From the NCBI GenBank assembly GCA_964580995.1, contig CAZOMV010000058.1, positions 1 to 35,419 on the forward strand: 35,419 nucleotides of DNA, given 5' to 3'. The translations under genes and the position numbers were made by a program. Positions 15,950 to 23,578 of the stretch are shown here, one piece after another (position 1 is the first letter of the stretch; each line of letters opens with the position of its first letter). The DNA comes from JAKJEP01 sp964580995. GTDB taxonomy: Bacteria; Planctomycetota; Phycisphaerae; Sedimentisphaerales; SM23-30. A model generated the notes under the pieces. The model was not told the origin of the DNA. It saw only the letters and a program-made list of their open reading frames with translations, and did not search any database.

Positions 15950-17770
15950 ATGAGTAATTCATTCGATGTGATAGTTGTCGGCGGGGGGCACGCGGGGGTG
16001 GAAGCGGCACATGCGGCGGCCCGGCTGGGGGCTAGTACGGCATTAATTACCATGTCGGTGGGGACCATAGCCCAGATGAGCTGCAATCCGGCAATCGGGG
16101 GATTGGGCAAGGGGCAGATTGTGCGGGAGATTGATGCGTTAGGAGGGCTGATGGGGCTGGCCATTGACGCGACGGGGATTCAGTTTCGGATGCTGAACCG
16201 AAGCAAGGGACCGGCGGTGTGGGGTCCGCGGGCCCAGGCGGATAAGTGGAAGTATCAGGAGAAAATCCGGGCATTGTTATCGGATTGCGGCAATCTGACC
16301 ATCATCGAAGATTCGGTGGCGGATATTCAGGTTGAAGAAGGGAACGTACAAGGTGTGATCGGTGAGTCGGGGAAAAGGTATGCGGCGTCGGTGGTGATTC
16401 TGACGACCGGCACGTTTTTACGCGGGCTGATGCACCTGGGGAGCAAACAGTGGGCGGGGGGGCGATATGGAGAACCGGCGGCGAATCAGCTTTCCGGGGG
16501 GTTGGAGCGGATCGGCTTGAAGCTGGGGCGGCTCAAGACCGGAACGCCCGCCCGAATTCACGGTCAGAGCATAGATTACGACGTTCTGCAACCCCAGCCG
16601 GGTGATAGCGAACCGGAGCCGTTCAGCTTTCTGAATGATAAAATCGAGCAGGAGCAGGTCAATTGCTGGATTACCTTTACCAACGAGCAAACCCACAAAA
16701 TCATACGAGATAATCTGGAATCGGCGCCGCTTTATACCGGACAGATTCAAAGTACCGGTCCGCGTTATTGTCCGAGTATTGAGACCAAGATTATCCGGTT
16801 TGCGGACAAGTCGCGGCACCAATTGTTTCTGGAACCGGAAGGCAGAGACAGCGATTGGATCTACTGCAACGGGATCAGCACGTCCCTGCCGCCGGAAGTG
16901 CAGGACCAGATGATTCATAGTATCGCCGGCCTGGAAAAGGCGGAGATTTTGCGGTACGGCTATGCGATCGAATATGATTTTGTACCGCCGCAGCAGATTC
17001 GTGCGACGCTGGAAAGCAAGGTAGTGGCAGGATTGTTCCTGGCGGGGCAGATCAACGGTACCAGCGGGTACGAAGAGGCGGGGGGGCAGGGCCTGCTGGC
17101 GGGTGTCAATGCCGCCCGGTTTTGCCAGAAGAAGGAATTGGTTACTTTGGGGCGGGATCAGTCCTATATTGGGGTGATGGTTGACGACCTGGTAACGCGG
17201 GGGGTGGATGAGCCTTATCGGATGTTCACCTCACGTGCGGAATACCGGCTATTGCTAAGGGGCGATAATGCGGATGAGAGGCTGACACCGGTGGGTAGAA
17301 GATGGGGATTGGTGGATAATATAAGGTGGCAGTCCTTCGAGCGGAAGCAGGGGCAGGTCCGGGAATTAACGGACTATTTTCAGCAAAAACGGTTAGAAGG
17401 CAAGACGCTGGCGCAGTGGATCCGTCAGCAGGAAAAAGATTTTGAGTGGCTGATAACTCAAGAGCCGGCGCTGGTTGGGCCAAATTATGGAAAATCCGCG
17501 ATCCAGCAGGCTATAAACAATATGAAGTACACCGGATATGTGGAAAAACAGCATCGTCTGATAAGCCGGTTTCAGAAAATGGAGGAGCGGCGTCTGCCAA
17601 TAGGGCTGGATTATCGAACAATCCCCCAGCTTCGGCATGAGGCTCGGGAACGGTTGAATCAGGTCCAGCCGGTGAATCTGGGCCAGGCATCCCGCATAAC
17701 CGGTATAACCCCGTCAGATATAACGGTGTTAATGATATTTATGGACCAAAAACCGGGCGAGAGGAAATAA
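15950..17770 (+). CDS. mnmG: tRNA uridine-5-carboxymethylaminomethyl modification enzyme MnmG (GidA)
   Basis: 606 residues. With MnmE it installs cmnm5 on the wobble uridine of certain tRNAs, using FAD and methylenetetrahydrofolate. The FAD-binding motif VVGGGHAGVEAA lies at 9-20, followed by the family block CNPAIGGLGKGQIVREIDALGG and LNRSKGPAVWGPRAQ. Further family segments are LKTGTPARI, the GTSGYEEAGGQGLLAGVNAA block near 365, and DDLVTRGVDEPYRMFTSRAEYRL. The C-terminal helical domain (about 530-606) is complete. No mnmE is visible in this window. Confidence 0.97.
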   Translation: MSNSFDVIVVGGGHAGVEAAHAAARLGASTALITMSVGTIAQMSCNPAIGGLGKGQIVREIDALGGLMGLAIDATGIQFRMLNRSKGPAVWGPRAQADKWKYQEKIRALLSDCGNLTIIEDSVADIQVEEGNVQGVIGESGKRYAASVVILTTGTFLRGLMHLGSKQWAGGRYGEPAANQLSGGLERIGLKLGRLKTGTPARIHGQSIDYDVLQPQPGDSEPEPFSFLNDKIEQEQVNCWITFTNEQTHKIIRDNLESAPLYTGQIQSTGPRYCPSIETKIIRFADKSRHQLFLEPEGRDSDWIYCNGISTSLPPEVQDQMIHSIAGLEKAEILRYGYAIEYDFVPPQQIRATLESKVVAGLFLAGQINGTSGYEEAGGQGLLAGVNAARFCQKKELVTLGRDQSYIGVMVDDLVTRGVDEPYRMFTSRAEYRLLLRGDNADERLTPVGRRWGLVDNIRWQSFERKQGQVRELTDYFQQKRLEGKTLAQWIRQQEKDFEWLITQEPALVGPNYGKSAIQQAINNMKYTGYVEKQHRLISRFQKMEERRLPIGLDYRTIPQLRHEARERLNQVQPVNLGQASRITGITPSDITVLMIFMDQKPGERK

Positions 17771-18070
17771 TTTCCCATTGTCAGTTATATTATTGTAGGG
17801 TGGGCCAGCGTTTTTTGCCTTTAAAACGAGGTGGGGCAAGTGGAAAATCAGTAAATTCCGACCAAACGGAATTATCATTATAAAGCAAATGTATATACAA
17901 AAAAATACTTTCTGGCAAAGTAAAGCGAATTTAAGTTGACAAAAGACGGCGACGATAGTTAATCTAGGAATTATAGGTAAAATAAATAAGAGGTTGTCTT
18001 GCCAAAATGAATGCTTTAAAACGGTAAAAGGGTTTATGGAACACACTATAACCATTATGGAGAGCTGGTA
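17771..18070. other. Intergenic region before the HTH-receiver gene
   Basis: 300 bp. It contains a 7-bp inverted repeat AATTCCG/CGGAATT at 17854-17873 (loop ACCAAA), possibly an mRNA 3' hairpin of mnmG but without a clear U tract. TTGACA at 17936-17941 with a weak GTTAAT at 17958-17963 is a candidate promoter. A GTAGGGTGGGCCA motif at about 17796 resembles half of the palindrome at 6693-6709. Confidence 0.45.
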
Positions 18071-18634
18071 ATGAAGAATGTATATTCTACAGGCGAAGTG
18101 GCCGCGATATGCAAAGTTAGCCAACAAACGGTGATACGTTGCTTTGATTCGGGAAAGCTCCAGGGCTTTCGGGTGCCCGGATCCCGATTTCGTCGAATTC
18201 CGCGGGAAAGTCTGATTAAATTCATGAAGGAAAATGATATTCCGCTGGATTTGCTGAATTCGGGGCGGCGTAAAGTTCTGGTGGTCGATGACGATCCGGA
18301 GATTGTGGAACTGCTGGTCGATGTTCTGGAGCGGGACGGGCGTTTTGAGGTTCGCACCGCCAGCAGCGGCTACGATGCGGGCGTGTTGACGCAGGAATTC
18401 CGGCCGGATTTAATGATTCTCGATTATATGCTTCCCGATGTGAACGGGAATGTGGTCTGCAAGACCATCCGTCAGAATGAATCCTTCGAGCATATGAAAA
18501 TTATCATTGTCAGCGGTGTGATCAATCAGGAAGAAATCGATCAACTGCTGAAAATCGGAGCGGATGCCTTTATGAAAAAACCCTTCAGCATTGACGATCT
18601 GGTAAGCCGGATTACGGAATTGTTGACGATGTAA
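18071..18634 (+). CDS. HTH-receiver protein: excisionase-type DNA-binding domain followed by response-regulator receiver
   Basis: 187 residues. Residues 4-55 form a MerR/excisionase-type helix-turn-helix (STGEVAAICKVSQQTVIRCFDSGKLQGFRVPGSRFRRI is its core, 6-43). Residues 68-187 form a receiver with the acidic pair Asp73/Asp74, phospho-acceptor Asp118 (LMILDYMLPD), Ser148 at the Thr/Ser switch and Lys170 of KKPF. In most response regulators the receiver comes first; here the DNA-binding domain does. It stands 9 bp before a histidine kinase gene and is probably co-transcribed, so it is a likely partner of that kinase. Confidence 0.88.
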   Translation: MKNVYSTGEVAAICKVSQQTVIRCFDSGKLQGFRVPGSRFRRIPRESLIKFMKENDIPLDLLNSGRRKVLVVDDDPEIVELLVDVLERDGRFEVRTASSGYDAGVLTQEFRPDLMILDYMLPDVNGNVVCKTIRQNESFEHMKIIIVSGVINQEEIDQLLKIGADAFMKKPFSIDDLVSRITELLTM

Positions 18635-18643
18635 AAGCGCCGG

Positions 18644-20965
18644 ATGGATTGCTTTCAGGTGGGTAGGATGATTGAATCGATGAATTCAGGACAGGAGACG
18701 AGTCGTTCCAAAGGGAAGAAGGTTGAATTAATCATTCAGCAGCTCAATTCTCTTCCGACCTTGCCGTCCGTGGCGGCGCGGCTGCTGCAGATTACCGTCA
18801 ACACCCGCACGCAGGCGAATGAAGTGGTCGAGATGATTGAATCTGATCAATCGCTTGCCAGCAAGATCATAACCTTGTCCACCCGTGCGGATCGAGGGAT
18901 GCGGCCCAAATCGGTTTCGCTGAGCAAGGCCGTGGTCATGCTGGGATTCGATGCGATCCGGAACGCGGTTTTGAGTATCAAGGTTTTCGAGACACTGGGC
19001 GGGGTATCCTCGCCGACGGAAGGGAACTTTAATCGGAAGGAATTCTGGAAACACAGTCTGGCGGTGGCATGTGCCGCGCGAATGTTGATCCGGCAAATCG
19101 ATCCCGCCGTGGATGAAGAAGAGGCGTTTGTTTGCGGATTGCTGCATGACATGGGAAAAGTGGCGCTGGATGCGTGTTTGCCGCGGAGTTTTTCCCGTGT
19201 GGTGCAAATTGCCGAGTCTTCTCTGGCGAATATAGCGGATGTGGAAAAAAAGGTTCTGGGGATCGACCATACGGTCGTGGGGAAACGGCTGGCGGAAAAA
19301 TGGCAGCTTCCGCTATCCATTCTGGAAACGGTCTGGCTGCATCATCAATCCCCGGATTCCCTGCCGGAAGCCATCCGGCATCGCAGTATTGTCCGGACCG
19401 TATATCTGGCGGATCTGCTGGTTCGCGAACAGCGAATCGGATATTCAGGCAATCATTATTTTGGTGAAAAAGCCAGTGTGGTGGCGGAAGAGCTGGGCTG
19501 TTCCGCTTCGGCCATCGATCAGATTTCCCGGGAATTGCGTGTGGAAATCAGCGAACGAGCGAATCTGCTGGGTCTGGATGACATTGAACCGGAAGATCTG
19601 TACCATGAGGCGTTATCCGAGGCCAATAATGAATTAGGAAAACTCAATAATCAATTGCAGGAGCAAAACCGGATTCTGGCCCTGCGGAGTTGTTATTTCG
19701 ATCTTTTGAGCGATCTGGGGATGGGTTTGACGGCGGGGCAGTCGGTGGTGGATGTCTGCTCGCTTTTGTCGGAACTGTGGCGGAAGCATACCGATACCAA
19801 GCTATGTGCCGTTTACGCCGAGGTGCCGGAAGAATGGATTATTGAAGGGGTGGTCAAGTCGCAAAAGGAACTGAAACCTGCTGTGTTTCTGGTGGATCGA
19901 ACGGATGATCCCGATCTCATCAACCGTCCGAAACGTATCCAGACGGCGGAGGGGTTTTCGATCCAGATGCCAGGAGAAGATCAACTGTGGTTTTTTGAGC
20001 AGGTAGCGCCGCAATTCGAGTTAAGCATGACTTTAACGATGTCGCTACCGTATGGGGGACAGACGATCGGTTCCATTATTTGGCAACAGCCCGAGGGGGA
20101 AATCGATTATCAGGAACAAATCAAGGAGATCCAATCGTTTGCCGCCAGTGCGGCGCTGGCAATCCGTCAGGCCCAAATACAAGAGCAGCAGGTGCATCTT
20201 TGCGAGGAAATGGCGGAGACCAATCGCCGGCTGCATGAAGCGCAGCGGGAACTGCTGCAAAAGCGCAGTCTGGCAGCGGTGGGTGAGATGGCCTGTGGGG
20301 CGGCGCATGAAATCAATAATCCACTGGCGGTCATTGTCGGCCGTTCCCAGTTTCTGGCCACTAGCGAAGAGGATGCAGAGCGAAAAACCATGCTCGAAGC
20401 GATATCCCGGCAGGGGCAGGCGATTGCCGATATTATTACTGAACTGATGGAGTTTGCCAAACCGTCGGTCCCGCAGCCGCATTCCGTGACGGTTCAAAGC
20501 CTGCTGGATCAGGTGATAGCTGCCAAAAAGACTTTGTCCCAGGAAAACAAAGTGGTTCTGGAGGCGAAGGCAGAAGGAAATCTTCCGGAAGTTTTTGTCG
20601 ATCCCGGACAAATTCAAACCGCGATTGAGGAGCTGGTGACCAATGCGATCGATTCGTATCAGGGGAAGGGCGGTACTGTACTTTTGAATGCCCGGTATGA
20701 TGAACTGGCCAGTGAGATAATTCTGGAAGTGGTGGATCACGGCATGGGAATGGACTCGGAAACCCTGCGAAAGGCGATGGATCCGTTCTTTTCGGCGAAA
20801 AAGGCGGGCCGCAACCGGGGATTGGGGCTGAGCCATAGTATGCGATATATCGAGAGTAATGGAGGGCACTTGTATTTGATAAGCGATCTGGGTCAGGGGA
20901 CTGTTGGCCGGGTGATTTTGCCGGTTTCCCAGATTGCCTTTTCCGCGGAACCGGTGACGAGTTAG
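18644..20965 (+). CDS. HDOD-GAF-histidine kinase
   Basis: 773 residues from ATG 18644. The in-frame ATG at 18668 has a better ribosome site (AGGTGGGTAGG just upstream) and may be the real start. Domains: HDOD at about 33-235, with HD-type residues His137 and His168-Asp169 (LLHDMGKVALD); a coiled coil at about 325-350; a GAF-like domain at about 350-515; a second coiled coil; then a HisKA domain with phospho-His555 (AAHEINNPLAVIVG). The HATPase has N box EELVTNAIDSY, DHGMGMD and GLGLSHS. There is no membrane segment, so it is a cytoplasmic sensor. The preceding HTH-receiver and following degenerate-receiver/GAF genes suggest one signalling unit. Confidence 0.9.
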   Translation: MDCFQVGRMIESMNSGQETSRSKGKKVELIIQQLNSLPTLPSVAARLLQITVNTRTQANEVVEMIESDQSLASKIITLSTRADRGMRPKSVSLSKAVVMLGFDAIRNAVLSIKVFETLGGVSSPTEGNFNRKEFWKHSLAVACAARMLIRQIDPAVDEEEAFVCGLLHDMGKVALDACLPRSFSRVVQIAESSLANIADVEKKVLGIDHTVVGKRLAEKWQLPLSILETVWLHHQSPDSLPEAIRHRSIVRTVYLADLLVREQRIGYSGNHYFGEKASVVAEELGCSASAIDQISRELRVEISERANLLGLDDIEPEDLYHEALSEANNELGKLNNQLQEQNRILALRSCYFDLLSDLGMGLTAGQSVVDVCSLLSELWRKHTDTKLCAVYAEVPEEWIIEGVVKSQKELKPAVFLVDRTDDPDLINRPKRIQTAEGFSIQMPGEDQLWFFEQVAPQFELSMTLTMSLPYGGQTIGSIIWQQPEGEIDYQEQIKEIQSFAASAALAIRQAQIQEQQVHLCEEMAETNRRLHEAQRELLQKRSLAAVGEMACGAAHEINNPLAVIVGRSQFLATSEEDAERKTMLEAISRQGQAIADIITELMEFAKPSVPQPHSVTVQSLLDQVIAAKKTLSQENKVVLEAKAEGNLPEVFVDPGQIQTAIEELVTNAIDSYQGKGGTVLLNARYDELASEIILEVVDHGMGMDSETLRKAMDPFFSAKKAGRNRGLGLSHSMRYIESNGGHLYLISDLGQGTVGRVILPVSQIAFSAEPVTS

Positions 20966-20999
20966 CCATGGCGGATGTTTTCCGGATGAAAGGGAGAAA

Positions 21000-22079
21000 T
21001 TGCAAGCAAATCAATCTGTAAACATTCTATGTGTGCTTCCGGCAGGGATGTGCCGGCAAATGGCGGAGGTTCTATCCGCGGCAGAAGGATATCACTGTAC
21101 GAAGGTTGCGACCGAGGCTCTGCCGGCGGAGGTAATGCTGGATTTGAAATTCTGGTCCGGTCTGCCTATGGAAACCGCGGATATCGTCTTCGTTTCCTTA
21201 ACCGCGGAAACCATTTCGCGGTTATGTGGTACATCCCAGGGGATGCAGGTTTTTACCCATGTGAGGAATTCCTTATCCAGCGACGGGGCGGCCCTGGTAG
21301 GGATTTTATCGGATGGTGCGGCGGGGGATATCGTGCAGGCCCATCAACTGGAGTTGGAGGGTCTTTTGGCGTATCCGTTCGACGGGGATACGGTACGGCA
21401 GGTCATTCAACATGCCCAGACGAAAAACCGCCGGCGGAAAAAACAGGTTGCCCGGCAGGACAAAATCCGTCAGTTGTGCCGGAATTTGAATCAGAAACGC
21501 CGCCACCTGCGTACTAAAGTGGATTTGCTGTGCCGGGATCTGGTGCATTCCAATTTGCATCTGACCAAATCGCTGCAGGAAATGCAGCGGTTGTGCGAAT
21601 TTCAGGGCAGTCTGACCGGTGAGTTCGATTTGGGGTATATGCTCCACAAGTCGCTCAAGATGATCCAGAATCAGATTCCGGAATCCAGTACCGCGTTTTA
21701 TCTGGCGGCGGAAAAGGGATTTGAAGCCCATCTTTCCGGTTTGTGGTACGACCGGGCGGATGATATCGAGGAGCTTGAGAAACTATTTACGGAGACCCTG
21801 ATTCGTAAAGTGACCGCGACGCATCGTCATTGGCTGATTTCGGATGCGGGCCACTGTCCGGAACTTTCCGCCAAAAACAAAAAGCTGCTGTCCGGATTGT
21901 CATTACTTGCTCTTCCGGTTCTGGCCGAAGGGGAACTCAGCGGAATCCTGATTGTGTATCGACAGGCTGGGGAACCATTCACGGAAGGGGATATGCGGAC
22001 GCTGGAATTGTTCCTCGCTCCTTTGGGCCGGGCAGTCCGGTCCACGTATCTTTTGAAAACCCATATCGGTTCTGTCTGA
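21000..22079 (+). CDS. Degenerate receiver plus GAF domain protein
   Basis: 359 residues from TTG 21000, chosen because AGGGAGA lies 6 bp upstream. Residues 5-140 have the alternating strand-helix pattern of a receiver. At the phospho-acceptor position the sequence is ADIVFVSLTAE, with Ser66 where Asp is expected, and the conserved Lys-Pro reads AYPF (Tyr125). A basic coiled coil follows (about 140-200), then a GAF domain (about 205-350). No output or enzymatic domain is seen. It follows the HDOD kinase by 34 bp and probably acts as its phosphorylation-independent adaptor or ligand sensor (inference). Confidence 0.72.
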   Translation: MQANQSVNILCVLPAGMCRQMAEVLSAAEGYHCTKVATEALPAEVMLDLKFWSGLPMETADIVFVSLTAETISRLCGTSQGMQVFTHVRNSLSSDGAALVGILSDGAAGDIVQAHQLELEGLLAYPFDGDTVRQVIQHAQTKNRRRKKQVARQDKIRQLCRNLNQKRRHLRTKVDLLCRDLVHSNLHLTKSLQEMQRLCEFQGSLTGEFDLGYMLHKSLKMIQNQIPESSTAFYLAAEKGFEAHLSGLWYDRADDIEELEKLFTETLIRKVTATHRHWLISDAGHCPELSAKNKKLLSGLSLLALPVLAEGELSGILIVYRQAGEPFTEGDMRTLELFLAPLGRAVRSTYLLKTHIGSV

Positions 22080-22101
22080 CCCTGTCGGTCAGAAAAAAAA
22101 G

Positions 22102-22144
22102 GACGCACAAGTACATCACAAAGTATGTGACATACTTGTACGTC
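22102..22144. repeat. 43-bp imperfect palindrome between convergent genes
   Basis: ACAAGTACATCACA (22107-22120) pairs with TGTGACATACTTGT (22126-22139) around loop AAGTA, with two mismatches. The outer GACG/CGTC adds four more pairs after one more mismatch. It lies between the GAF protein end (22079) and the ferredoxin end (22193). There is no U tract on either side, so it could be an RNA hairpin or a protein-binding palindrome. Confidence 0.6.
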
Positions 22145-22192
22145 AAGGGATCTATCCGATTAACTGCTGAATCAACAAATATTGATGTTGAA

Positions 22193-22366
22193 TTAATCTA
22201 ACGATAGAGCATTCACCGGGCATTCATCAACGCAAACCCCGCAGTCGATGCAGGCATCTTCGTTGACAACCACTTTTTCGTCCACGACACTCAGCGCTTC
22301 CGCGGGACAAGCTTCCGTGCAGGTACCACAACCGTTGCAAGTTTCCAAGTCCACTTTTACTGCCAT
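22193..22366 (-). CDS. Small 2[4Fe-4S] ferredoxin
   Basis: 57 residues, start ATG 22366 with a perfect GGAGG ribosome site 6 bp upstream. Two CxxCxxCxxxCP cluster motifs are complete: CNGCGTCTEACP (10-21) and CIDCGVCVDECP (39-50). This is the classic clostridial-type 2[4Fe-4S] ferredoxin, a low-potential electron carrier, and supports an anaerobic or microaerobic lifestyle. It stands alone, so its redox partners are elsewhere. The flavoprotein at 11476 is a possible partner, though not linked. Confidence 0.95.
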   Translation of the reverse strand: MAVKVDLETCNGCGTCTEACPAEALSVVDEKVVVNEDACIDCGVCVDECPVNALSLD

Positions 22367-22707
22367 AAATAACCTCCATCTAGTAAAAATAAAGCAATAA
22401 AACTAAATGAAATCCCTATAGTAAAATCGGCCGGTGTTTTCAACTGCCAAATTCAAAAAAAATACGTAAATTTGCAAATTTTTGTACATTTTTCCGATTG
22501 TTTTATAAGTTATTGTAAAATAAACTCCAGCCGGAGTTTTGATACGGATGATTTCTACGCCTAAATTAAAAATTGACAAGACGTTGAATACCAAGTAAAA
22601 GCCAGATGTGGTTTTGGTAAAGAATGGGAAATGATGTAGTAAAAGAATAAGTGATATTAGTTAAGTGTTTTTAATTAAGGAAGTTATGGCAGTCGGGATT
22701 TTGTTTT
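22367..22707. other. AT-rich divergent region between ferredoxin and GntR regulator
   Basis: 341 bp. It holds a 7-bp inverted repeat AAACTCC-AGCC-GGAGTTT (22522-22539). TTGACA at 22573-22578 with a weak TAAAAG at 22596 may drive the plus-strand regulator. A 9-codon frame (22686-22715, AAGGAAG just upstream) ends inside the start of the regulator gene and could couple translation, but its ribosome site is unusually close. No operator of the GntR type was identified with confidence. Confidence 0.5.
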
Positions 22708-23562
22708 ATGGATAAGAGAAATCGTTGGGATCATCCGGGAGCATTCTTGGAAAATGAAGCGGCGGTGGTGGAAAGACAGATTACGGATGCGGAATGGTTA
22801 TCCATGCGGAAGAAGGAAACGGTAGATATTCACAGCCTGAACCCGCTAATCCAGCCCAAGATGGCTGAGAGAATCGTAAATGCTCTGGTGGATTATATCA
22901 GTTCCGCCCAGTTGCCAGCCGGGCATAAATTGCCGAGTGAAAAGGAATTAAGCGATATCCTGCATGTGGGAAACCGGTCGTTGCGGGAAGCGCTGATGAT
23001 TATGCAGGCATTGGGAGTGGTGCAGTCCAAGCATGGAGCGGGCTGGTTCGTTGATAAATTCGATCCCACCACGAGCTTGCGGATCTTATCCCCGATCTTC
23101 GAGAAATTCAGCGGCAGCGATATGTTCCAGATACTCGATACGCGTTTAACGATCGAGCCGCGAATTGCCTATCTGGCGGCGGAAAATATTTCCGAAGACG
23201 GCCTGAAAAAGTTCACGGAAATCATGGATACCATGCTGGTGCTGGGGCCCCAAATCGAAAAACAAAACGAACTGACTGAGATGTATGATACCTATCGGAT
23301 GCTGGACCAGCAGTTTCACGATATCCTGGCGTATGAGTGCCAGAACAATATCCTGGCTATGTTAAGCACGGTTTTGCGCGGGGCCTTTGTTACGGTGCAC
23401 TTTCGAATCCCGGTGATTCGAATCCAACCACCCCTGCAGCATCATCAAAACATATTCGAAGCGGTGAAGGCTGGCCAGGCCCAGGCGGCGGAGCGGGCCA
23501 TGCGAGTTCATTTAGCCGATACCCTGGATTTCTATCATGCGCATACGGACCTGATGCGTTAA
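22708..23562 (+). CDS. GntR-family (FadR/FCD subfamily) transcription regulator
   Basis: 284 residues. A winged helix-turn-helix lies at about 50-117 with the GntR core AGHKLPSEKELSDILHVGNRSLREALMIMQALGVV and the wing QSKHGAGWFV. A C-terminal all-helical FCD ligand domain (about 130-275) contains the metal-site-like residues of RLTIEPRIAYLAA, DQQFHDILA and HHQNIFEAVKAG. The N-terminal 45 residues exceed the usual length. FCD regulators usually sense a carboxylate or sugar acid. Whether it controls the downstream glycan block is unknown; it converges with the hybrid kinase gene. Confidence 0.9.
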   Translation: MDKRNRWDHPGAFLENEAAVVERQITDAEWLSMRKKETVDIHSLNPLIQPKMAERIVNALVDYISSAQLPAGHKLPSEKELSDILHVGNRSLREALMIMQALGVVQSKHGAGWFVDKFDPTTSLRILSPIFEKFSGSDMFQILDTRLTIEPRIAYLAAENISEDGLKKFTEIMDTMLVLGPQIEKQNELTEMYDTYRMLDQQFHDILAYECQNNILAMLSTVLRGAFVTVHFRIPVIRIQPPLQHHQNIFEAVKAGQAQAAERAMRVHLADTLDFYHAHTDLMR

Positions 23563-23578
23563 TTATAGTACGAAGAGA

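Noticed and set aside
22075..22100. Terminator CTGACC-CTGTC-GGTCAG after the GAF gene
   Set aside because: On the plus strand the stem is followed by A residues, not U, and on the minus strand the T run comes before the stem. It lacks proper polarity.
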